From: Owenia fusiformis
Taxonomy: Eukaryota > Annelida > Polychaeta > Sabellida > Oweniidae
Length of the DNA: 64,000 bases
Assembly (NCBI GenBank): GCA_903813345.2
Contig: CAIIXF020000011.1
Location: 11,998,842-12,062,841 of the forward strand
Direction of reading: 5' to 3'
The notes under the pieces are model-generated. The model made no database searches, was not told where the DNA came from, and saw only the letters and a list, made by a program, of their open reading frames with translations. Within the stretch, counting starts at the first letter, position 1. Each line of letters begins with the position of its first letter. Of the stretch, positions 45,501 to 57,500 are shown one piece after another. The position numbers were made by a program, and so were the translations under genes.

Positions 45501-48500
45501 AACAACTTTTTCAAATATATGATATGATATGGCATGCGGCAACAATTTAAAAGCGGACAGAAATAGTTATAAAATATCAGTGAAATGTGTTCTATTTCTG
45601 CGATCCGAGTATGACGTGATTATATAGCGACATTTCCTAGGCATCAGTTTTAAGGCATCAATGACGTCATTGATACATAACAATGGCGGCATCCGCAGCG
45701 ATCCAGATATGGGTACTTTGAACTTGAATTATATTTTAGTTCAAACACGATATGTCCCATGAGTGAGCTGAAGTGATAGATGATGGTTATAAGTAGCCAG
45801 CGTGTAAATTAAAACATGAAACTTCACATTCCCTTTAAAGCTGATCTTATAAATGTAATTCTGATTTCATAAATTATGGTTGGGTATCGTTTTAAGGTAT
45901 AACTTACATTTTAAATGACTTTTCACAATCTTCACGATTTCTTATGTAGAAGCCATCTTGAATTTCTCTTTGTTTTTCCTGCTCGAGTTGTCTTTCCTTC
46001 CTTCGTTGTTCTTTTTTCACTTTGCACCACTCCTCGAAACAATTTTCTGACTCATTTTCCTTCTTTTCCTGAAAATTATTTTTACCTTCATACATTTCAT
46101 GTAAAGTGTAACCTTCACCCACAAAGGTTCAGAGAACATTTGACATTCAGAAATTGTTGGGAAAATGTTAACATTTGGAGGTGTTCACATTTCAATCAAA
46201 CACTCACTTTTAATGGCTTCAAAAACATTTTACTGTGAGTAAAATATTTGACTGAAGATTTTATTCTGTTCATTGTGCCATGACTGCATTGAGATTGGAG
46301 TCTTTGGGAATAGCCAGAATAAAATGTGAGAAAATACTTTACATGTTTTGTTAAAAAGCTAGGAATTGAGGTCTTTGCTATGATTCTTATATGATATAAA
46401 AATAGACCACTGTAAGAGACAATACATTTATTGGTCAATTCTGAATCTTACTTAAGGAATAAAGACCAAGATTTTATGATTAATGGCGTGATATATGACC
46501 GAAAAATTTGAGGTCATATGTTTGACATAAATCATAAAATCGAGGTCTTTGTTACGATTCTAATATGATATACAGACAAAAAAAACAAATATTTGCATTT
46601 ATGAATTTTAGTGGTCATACATACTCCAATAAAGACCAGTAAATCAATTGTTCTAGTTATTGTGACGTCAAGTATCATATTAGAATAGTCATTATAAACC
46701 AGTAAATCAATATCATATACAATATAATAAACTACTAGTGTCCTTCAAAGAAAACATGCAATTTAATTATGCAATGCATTCATGAAAAAGCAACCAGTAC
46801 CTTTTTAGAACGAACCTCTGATTTTCCTTGTCTGCGCTTTTGTCTGTTTTCTTCCTGCTTTTGTTTGAGCCATGCCTCGAATGCTTCTTCATTCTCCTTG
46901 CGTCTTTCCTGCTCCTCTTCACGCTTTCGTTCTTCCGCAGCACGATTTCTTTCAGATGACAATTTTTGTTGATGGTGCAGCGTCTTTTTCTGATTTGGGC
47001 TTATTGCATATGGAGAATTATAATCAAAACCATCCATTTCATTTTGCCGCGATGTACCAGCTGATTGAGAACGTTTTTTCTGCATTGTTCTTTTTTGTCG
47101 CGATTGGCTTTGATTGGCAGTTGATGGGCGGGGTTTATTTGGCGGTTGGGGTTCTGTGTAAGGATCAGCAGGGGAAAGACCGAGTTCTTGCGCTCTGACA
47201 TCATCAGCATCAATGAGCTCAAATTTTCCATCACGTTCTATGAGAACTTTATTTCCTTTTTGATCACTACTTTTTTCTGAATTTTTGCTTTGTTGTCCAG
47301 ATTGTTCAGTGTTGCTCTCATTCAGAGTCAGTTTTTGCACTTCAAGGTCATTAGCATCAGAATGTTCCTCAGTTTGTTCTTCTCCATTGGGGTCCTCCTG
47401 GTTTTCTTGTCTACCATTTTGTTGGAAGCCATCCCCCTGTCCTTCCTCAGTGTCAGAGTTATGTATTGCATCATCTGAAATAGCAATGCAAATTATTTAC
47501 ACAACTAGGCAAGGTGTGTCCAATTCCAGCCAATCAGAACATGCTATTTCATATAACTGCATTGCAATATACTTCTCTAATGCAACCAAGGTCATTTTTA
47601 GATTGTAGGCCTAGCGAGATTAATGAAACCCATAAGGTGATCAATTTCATAGTTGAGTAATAATCTATAAATAGCATCATAGGGAATAAGAAGCCCAATG
47701 AAAATATATTCTTTGAAGTCATTGTGTATCCTTCTAAGTGATATATTATGAAATGTTTTGCATTGTGTGAAAAGGATTTTACAGGGAGGTGAAAGCATGA
47801 AATTTTTTTCAAGCGGTACATAGACACCATAATGTTTGATTCTGACCCATCACACCATGGTTTTGTGTATGATTTCATCTTAGAGAAAAACTATGTATGA
47901 ACTAGAGCTGAAAATCAAGCAGTGTAATTATTTTCATAGTTTGACAATGATTTACAAGAGCCATTATAATTGTGTAGTGACCCTTTGGATAAGATGCTTC
48001 AAGTTTTTGACCAGTTTTTGACTTCTTTAGTCAGAATTGGTCAAATGAATTTTAGTTCTATACAATGACAATAAAGATGACTATACCTTCTTCTTCTTCT
48101 TCATCTCCAGAGTAATCTGGAGGTGCAGCAAAGCCAGCTACTAAGCCCTCCTTAAATGTGATTGTCCTCTCTCTTTCTTCCTCTTCGGGATCTGGCTGCT
48201 CAGCAAGCTCAGCGTTCAGTTGTTTTAGCCTTTCTGTGACATCATACTCCAATGGTTCATCATTTACTACAAATTCAAAGGATTTTTATTCAGATTATTT
48301 TAGAAAATATGAAAGAATGTCTCACTTAACACTGGTGGTCATGGGGGAAAGGGCACTTGCCTATAAGAGAATCTTCCTGGAATCTCTTGAAAAAAATAAC
48401 AAATAGTGTACACGAGGTATTTCAGCATAACAGTACATGTATATTGTTGGGTCTCTACGAAACGATGACGCCAATATGATACGACAAACTTCAGAGTTCA

Positions 48501-51500
48501 GAGTAACATACGATACTTTATTATAAAGAGTCAAACTACACTATCTATGTACAAGTTATATACTACTGAGCTACTGTACTGACTGTAAAAGACCCAATCG
48601 TAACTCCGGATCGTCACTCCAGATCATAACTCCAGATCATAACTCCAGGGTGAGGTTTCGAAGCCTCTTATATAGTACTACTATTGGCATGTTGCCAAAC
48701 CACAATTGGCAACCTGCCAATGACCAATTTGGCAAAGTGCCAATGAAACTTAATGACCAAATTATTCTTAGTTCTTACTGAAATGTCACTGAAAATGCTT
48801 AAGTCCAACTGTATGAATGAATTAAATTGCCTAAGTCATGAACCACTGTTGTTGCAAAATGACAGAGTCCAGCGCCTTTGGTTGGATGTAAAATGTTTAA
48901 GTATTGAGATACAGGTTCGTGAAAATAACAGAGTCCAGCTAGTCTGGTTATGAGAAATGACTAAGTCTTGCCTATATGATGAGTGAAAAGAACAGAGTTG
49001 TGGCTTTTGGCTTCACTGATTTTGTTAAGTCTTGATGGACAGCTATGCTGCCATCTTTAGGTAAGAATTGAAACCTAGCATGACTTAGAAAAACCCAACA
49101 CTACTCCCCACTAGCTTTGTGACCTCCTGGTCACAACAAGTTTCAAATTAACCTTGTTAAAATGATATCAGCATATTGACAACCCCTTTTAAACCGTAAT
49201 CAAAAAAAATATAAAAACAAGAGTAGCCAATGTTCATCAGCGAAATAATGAAACCATTACTGTTGAGCCAAGATAAAATAACAAAGGTCAATTATGAGAC
49301 AATTGTGTCGAAGACCGAACCTGTTATAAACAAAAATGACATCACCAAATAATTGAACTGATATGCCACATTTTTTAATCTGAAATTGATGAGTAAACTT
49401 TCAACTTACTACCATGAAACTTTCAAACAAATCAAATCAAAACCATCAGAATGTTACAAAGACTCAAAAGCAAGTTCCACTTTTAAAGCACTCTTAATTT
49501 TTGAATAATCAAAAACACTATATGGCTCAAAAGTTCATAAAGTTATTTTAAATGTTTTAATATTACAGTCTGTTGCACTTCAATGAAGGCATGAAAATCA
49601 AAGGGTTCATTGTCAAGTGCAATGTTTATTGAACCTGATCACTTCTTTAAAATCATTCAGCAATGTAAATATTTCCATTACATTCTGATAAAGAACTAGA
49701 TAATTCATGTCATGAGTCAATAATATTGGGCAATCTTTCACCCACACACTTCCTTCTTCTTTCGCAGTCCACTGACAGATTACATAATATTATATGTTGT
49801 GTCTATCTTTAATATTGTGGTTTCTTTCAACTTTATTAGGTTAAAAGGAAGACCATTTGTCATGTTCAACACACTGAATCAATGACAATGCTGTAGGTAT
49901 TCATTTACCACACACAACCAAGATAATATAAGGTTTTCAAATTCACAAATCGAAATTCCTCCTTTGATCATCTTGATATCTGCACTGCACTGAACTCCTG
50001 ATGATGGGAAGTGAATTAGCTGGTACAATGTGTACTGAAGACTGGCCTGGTTTCACAACTTTACAATGAAGAATATCTCTGTCTTGTCGATCACGATCTG
50101 TCACTGCGGTGAGTGCTGATTGTAGGTTAACGACCAGCCTAATTAGTTATTGATATTGTATTATATGGTAGTTCACTCTGTGTCTTGATCACCAAATAAT
50201 AGTCAAAAGGCATTTTTAGCAGCATCCTGGATCCCATGAAAATGTCTCTCTGAATATAGAACTGTAGTCTCGATCAATCTCTGATCTCTAAATATATAAC
50301 TAAAGTTTCGATCAATCTGTGATCTCTGAATATAATTCTGAAGTCTCGATCAATCTCTGATATCCGCACATAAAACTGAAGATTCGATCAATCTCTGATC
50401 TCTGAATCTCTAGAGTCTCTCTGATCATATGTATGTCCTGACGCATCATAGACATACTCCAATAACACAAATATAACACCTGACTGAATCTGTCAAAGAT
50501 GACAGGTATGGGATCCTGTACATCAATAAACAAATGAACCATTATCAAGGTAATTAGGATGAGTATAACTGCGACCCATCCCAAAATGGCTTCACAATGG
50601 CCCTGCTTTCTTCGCAAAAGTTCAGTATGAACAAAGTCCCTCAAGCAATGTGAAGCTGAGTACCGCTGATCCTGCATGTTGAGAATTTTACCCCGACGTG
50701 ACATCATGGTACCCCGTGCTGACATCCCAAGTTCAATACTGCATTCCACGATTAAATGTCACAAAACATAATATAAAAAGTTTGCTGCCACCACTCTCTA
50801 ATGAGAGAATACATCTGTTAAATGTTCTGCAAATCTCCAAATGTTCTGCAAGTTTTGGTAACGATTATGTCTCCTCTCTACCTGGTTTATCTTTATATTT
50901 TCTTGGCGCCATCTTAAAGTCTCTTAATTGTTGGTAGCGCTATAAGCGTGTATAAGTCCATATCCCATCGCTGCTCACCAGTGTTGGGTCTCTACGAAAC
51001 GATGACGCCAATATGATACGACAAACTTCAGAGTTCAGAGTAACATACGATACTTTATTATAAAGAGTCAAACTACACTATCTATGTACAAGTTATATAC
51101 TACTGAGCTACTGTACTGACTGTAAAAGACCCAATCGTAACTCCGGATCGTCACTCCAGATCATAACTCCAGATCATAACTCCAGGGTGAGGTTTCGAAG
51201 CCTCTTATATAGTACTACTATTGGCATGTTGCCAAACCACAATTGGCAACCTGCCAATGACCAATTTGGCAAAGTGCCAATGAAACTTAATGACCAAATT
51301 ATTCTTAGTTCTTACTGAAATGTCACTGAAAATGCTTAAGTCCAACTGTATGAATGAATTAAATTGCCTAAGTCATGAACCACTGTTGTTGCAAAATGAC
51401 AGAGTCCAGCGCCTTTGGTTGGATGTAAAATGTTTAAGTATTGAGATACAGGTTCGTGAAAATAACAGAGTCCAGCTAGTCTGGTTATGAGAAATGACTA

Positions 51501-54500
51501 AGTCTTGCCTATATGATGAGTGAAAAGAACAGAGTTGTGGCTTTTGGCTTCACTGATTTTGTTAAGTCTTGATGGACAGCTATGCTGCCATCTTTAGGTA
51601 AGAATTGAAACCTAGCATGACTTAGAAAAACCCAACACTATATACAGACTTGCCAACCTAAAATGAAAAATTTTCGGGATATTTAAAAAAAATTGCGGTA
51701 CTTTTACGGGAGTTTTTTTCAAAATCCGGTAGTTTTTGCGGGAGTTTTTACGGTAGATTTCTGAAAAAACGGGAGTTTTTACGGTACATTTTGAGTTTTA
51801 CGGTAGATTTCTGAAAAAACAGGAGTTTTTACTCTAGATTCTGAAAAAACAGGAGTTTTTATGGTAGATTTTGAAGAAAACGTGAGTTTTTACGGTAGAT
51901 TTCTGAAAAAACTGGAGTTTTTACGGTATATTTTGAAAAAAACGGGACATATCAAGAATATCACGTCATTTTACCACATGCTTTTTTGATTGTTTATGTG
52001 AATAGTTACATGACGTCACATCTCGATTATCCAATCATGTCAATGGTATATTAGTCAATTTCCCCAGGAATTCGACTTTAATACGCTTTTCGTCTGGTGT
52101 ACCAAGATTGGGCGCCATATTTGAACATTTTAGAATTATAGGGCTATGAAACTCCGTGCTAGAAAGCACGTAAATTATGAAGAAGAAAGTGATTCTCCCA
52201 GAGAGAGACGGCTACCAAGCCGCTGTTACCTTTCGGGAACGTTTCATTTGACCCAATTCATCGGCCGGCCCCCGAATGAGTATTATTGTTCAAAATTCTA
52301 TTCAGTTTTGAACAAAAAACTCAATCGGCCGGGCGCCGTCCAATGAATCGGAGCAAATGTGACCCAGGCATCACCAATGCCTTAGGGGTGAAGTTGTGTT
52401 GAGATTTTGAATTGAAATCTTTAAATCAATATTATCTTGGTAATTAAAAATAAAGAAAATAGAAACCAAAAGTTATCTTGTGTTTTGATTAAAATTAAGA
52501 CATCCTGTAACAATCTATTGATTTAATTAGACTTTGGGAAAATGTACGTACATGATCGACACTTGATAGTATTGAAAACAAGACTATAACCAGAATGGTA
52601 AAGTTAGCTCATTTCAAATGGCGAATCGCCAAAATAAAAACGGGCGTCGTAATTAGCAATTTTCAACGTTTACGGCTGCTATGTTAATGAATAGAATTAT
52701 AATTGGCCATTTGATAAATGACCCATTTTCATTTTCTGGGGGAAGCTTATTTTTTAAAGCCCTGGTATTGATCTTTTTTTATTACGTAAGTTCAATCTAG
52801 ATCTTCCAATAACCATTTCGAGTAAATTCTGATATTAACAAAAAATTTTTTTACAGCAGGTTAAAGACGTTGAATTTGCCCATTTTTACCATATTTTCGC
52901 TAAAACTATGACGTCACGCTACCACTCCCCATACAAAGTGATTTTAAAACACGTTTTTTCTGGGGGAAGCTTATTTCTTAACGTTGGGAATTCAATTTTT
53001 TCGCTGTCTTACTCATAATAGTGTCATGCATAATTTACCATTTCGAGTAAATTCGAGTTCGTAAATTATCACACACTTTATCTACTTTTAAAGTTTTCCT
53101 ATGGTAATTTCCCATTGACAATAATCTGTGACGTCATATGTCAGAATTTATGTTAATGAGCAAATGGCGTGATATTCTTGATATGAGTTTTTATGGTATT
53201 AAATCCAGCGATTTAATTGGTTGAAATTATTATGATGCATGCGCAGTTAATAAATTAATTAGAACTTGTAATCTAAGATCGATGTCACTTACGTTCATTA
53301 TTTCACAGCAGTCCCTACCCATAATGCGCCTTATATTGCGGGAATATTTTTTTCAGCGCCATATAAAAACAAAATGTATTCTCCCGACAGAAGTATGACA
53401 GAATATGAACTGGCCCCCGTTTGTGGACATTTGGTGTGCAAACTTATACCGAACTGATCGCAGAAAAGCATGGGAATGAAGTACTTTTAAGTTATTTATG
53501 AAAGTATCGATAGTGAACCATGGGAGCCAAGCCTTCTTGGAGTAAAAGAAAGAAGCGTGCCTGATAATAATCAAGGTCACAAAGTCAAATTCCTTTTAAA
53601 TACGGTAGATTTTAAGGGAGTTATACCAAGAATACGGGAGATTTTATGGGAGTTATACCAGAAAACGGGAGATTTTACGGCCATATTTTTAAAAAAATTA
53701 CGGGAGATTTTAGTAGAAATACGGTACAGGAGTTTACGGGAGTTTTTACGGGAGAAAACGGTACGGGAGTTTGGTATTTTTTACAGAAAAACAAAAAATT
53801 TACGGGAGATTCCCGTAAAAAAAACGGGAGGTTGGCAAGTCTGATATATATTTGGGCATACTCCTTTAAATTTAAAGCCTCAGGATAACTAAACCTAAGT
53901 ACTTTTACCAGTTGTTTTCTTGAGGTAAGAAGCCTATTTTGCCACCATGAAGACAAAACAATGACACCACGAAGACAATTAATTTTGTAATATTCATTTT
54001 TTGCTTCTGGTTATGTACACAGACCCCTAGACAATTTAATTTACATTTAGAGATTATGTTCAAAATATTGACAGTTGTGAATGAACAAAAATAAAATTAA
54101 CCATTTCTCCCAGATAATGACATTTGAAAAGGTTGATTTGCCTTTCAAAAAAATAAATATTATTTACAAATGTACTTATTTCTCCACTCCCTAATGAAAG
54201 TATCTTCATTCTACCACAACTGTTAATATTTTAATGTTATTCCTTACTTGGATAATCTTCTTCATCCTGAAGGTGTTGTAATTCCAACATGGCTGCCTGT
54301 TGATCATCAGTAATAACATAATCATCATATGGGTCATCTGACCTCATATTCACACTTTGCACCTCATTGATGACCTCATCTTCATCATCGTTATAATAGT
54401 TTGAATCATCATCAAAGCGAATACTTTGAACATCATTGCTCAACTCATCATTGTTAATATAGTCATCATTGTGATCATCATTAATCGATGTTGGATGTCC

Positions 54501-57500
54501 ATTTGCATTGTTACCGTGACTTGTCCCGGGTCGTTCAGGGATTTCATCATCACGATCTCCATGCCTTGTCTCTGTTTGTTCAGGGATTTCATCATTGCGA
54601 CCTCCATGACTTGTTCCGGGTCGTTCAGGAATTTCATCATTGCGACCTCCATGACTTGTTCCGGGTCGTTCAGGGATTTCATCATTGCGACCTCCATGAC
54701 TTGTTCCAGGTCGATCAGGAATTTCTTCTTGCTCAGTGGCTTGTCGACCACGGCTTGAGCCAGGACGGCCTCTATGAGATGCAGGTCGTGCTGACATTCT
54801 TACATCATCATCGCTAGCAGTGCTCAGGTCATTGTAACCTCCATAATGAGTGTATGATGGGGCTATAACAGAATCAGGGCTATCATCCATGGAAGAACTA
54901 CGATAACCTTGGGATTCCTGCAACATAGATACATAATTATTTTATTTTATCTCAGGGTATCTGGTCTGTGGTTACAGTTTAAATGTAAATCATAAATGGA
55001 GTGAAATTGTAGATTAGCACAAGACTATATGATGACCAATGAATATACTACTCATCAATATATTGTATCACTACCTTAAGGATGTTTGTTACAGTTATAT
55101 ATCATAAATATTTCTGAAGGAGAATTACAATATGTAAGGACAAGTGCAAAATGATAAAATACCAAATATCATTAAAACACATTTAGAAATGGACATTTTA
55201 TGAGAAGAACCAGTCATAAAAAAAACCAGCATATCAAACAATTTTCAAAGTGTGTTTTAGATATTTTAACAGAACTTTAATTCTAGAGTATGTTTGGGAA
55301 AGAGTGAATGAATAGATATACATGTAATCATAATGATAATAGTGCGTGCAAGTACATAACATGCAACAACAATCAAAAGGAACCCCCTCTAAATATTTAC
55401 TTCGTGACTAATGAAAAAATTCAGAAAAGTTTCCAGAATTGTGGCTTAAACCATTCCATTTTTGCTGAAAATTCACATTTGTGTAACTTTATGATGTAAA
55501 TCAATCACACGGTAATTAAAAATAATGAGCAATAATATAAATCTCATGCATACATTTTGGTTTTTATAAACAAAGATGTGTAAAAAGATAATATATAATC
55601 TAAATAGAGTCATGAGAAGAATGTCGTAAAATAGTGACTTGTCACTCATCCTTATCAAGAAACTGTATGTTAAGAAATATTTCTAAAAGTTTCAAATCAA
55701 TCTTTCAAGAGAAACAGAATGTGCAGATAAGGAAAAGTGAAAGAAAAAAACTGTCACCTCAAAGTTGATGAAAATGAACTTGCAAAATTATGAAAACTAC
55801 AGGCACCTGTTATACTTTTGAGAGACTGGATAAATACAATAAACAACAAAACAGTGACTTGTATCTGAAGCATGCAAATGGAGATTTGAGGGAAATGTTT
55901 ATTTGATAGTTTGGTGCAACCATACGCATTTTGAAAAAAATATGAATATTTTCTGAGTAAAATATTATTCTTATTATCCACAAGAGACTGCACATGCAAA
56001 GCTATTCATGCAATGTGCATATCATACATACCAGAAATCTCATAAATCCTTTATGTCAAAATCAACAAGATTCATTAATCAATTTTTTAAACATTATAAC
56101 AAATTGTTAAGTGAGCAGTGATCTCCAGTTTGTTTTTCAACAGTGCTAAATCCTCATTTCAACTGTTTTGCTCAAAATATCTAAATTTCACCATCTTAAT
56201 AGGGAATGTTATAAAAACCCTTCGACCTTAGACCTGCACCTTCGACCTTCACCTTCGACTAACAGGGTGTCCAAAAAGAAAATATTATAGAAGCTATTTT
56301 TGCCGATCTCAGACCACGCAAGAGTCATATTTTCTTTCGAAACTATATAATATTTCCATACAAGGATTTCCATATAAGTCATATAATTGTAAACACGTAT
56401 ATAAGTAGGCCTATTAGGAAATACGTTGGAAACATTCACTCAAGTCCATGTCTCAGACGTGACTAGCAGGCCCGCAGCCAGGATTTACCACATATTGGCT
56501 ATACTGTATGGGGACGTGCCGCTAAAGTGGGTCACCTTTTCACCGGAAAATCCCTAGATGTGGGGGGTGTCTACAAAACTAATACCTAAGACCTACAAAA
56601 CTAAGACCCCCCACGTAATAAAACTAAGACCCTGTTATAAAACTAAGACCCCCCACGTAATAAAACTAAGACCCTGTTATAAAACTAAGACCCCCCACGC
56701 TATAAAACTAAGACCCTATTATAAAACTAAGACCCCCCACGTTATAAAACTAAGACCCCCCACATTATAAAACTAAGACCCTGTTATAAAACTAAGACCC
56801 CCACGTTATAAAACTAAGACCCTGTTATAAAACTAAGACCCCCAACGTAATAAAACTAAGACCCTGTTATAAAACTAAGACCCCCCACGTAATAAAACTA
56901 AGACCCTGTTATAAAACTAAGACCCCCCACGTAATAAAACTAAGACCCTGTTATAAAACTAAGACCCCCCACGTAATAAAACTAAGACCCTGTTATAAAA
57001 CTAAGACCCCCCACGTAATAAAACTAAGACCCCCCACGTAATAAAACTAAGACCCTGTTATAAAACTAAGACCCCCCACGTAATAAAACTAAGACCCTGT
57101 TATAAAACTAAGACCCCCCCACGTAATAAAACTAAGACCCTGTTATAAAAAATGATTTGAAAAGAGGTCTATTTTCCTTTTTATGACCACAATTTTTGTT
57201 TCAGACAATTTTTCTTATTTTCAAAGCTCCTATCATTTGAAGCAATATATTGGGCACATTTTCTGAAAAAATCAAAATATTATGTTCAGTGACCTTACCG
57301 ATACCCTTACTTTTAACTTTTTTCAGTCACATTTTCAGAGGGCTGAAAAACCATTTCAGCATGGTAAGGGTCATTTTGACATGACCATTGTGATCCTGGT
57401 CATGTAAATGATAAATGGGAGTAGTAAAAATGACTGAAGATCAAAGCAGAACTCTGCTATCTTAGTTCAAAAAAATCTAAAATCACATGGTTTTTTCATT

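Noticed and set aside
46769-47608. Plus-strand Ser/Cys/Phe-rich ORFs opposite CCDC181 exon 4
   Set aside because: Antisense shadows of a Lys/Glu-rich coiled-coil exon.
48753-48953. 66-residue ORF, identical again at 51290-51490
   Set aside because: It lies within the LTRs on the strand opposite to the element, and the perfect repetition reflects LTR identity, not two genes.
54426-54817. Plus-strand ORFs opposite CCDC181 exon 2
   Set aside because: Shadows of the repetitive coding exon. The minus frame has the splice sites and homologous order.
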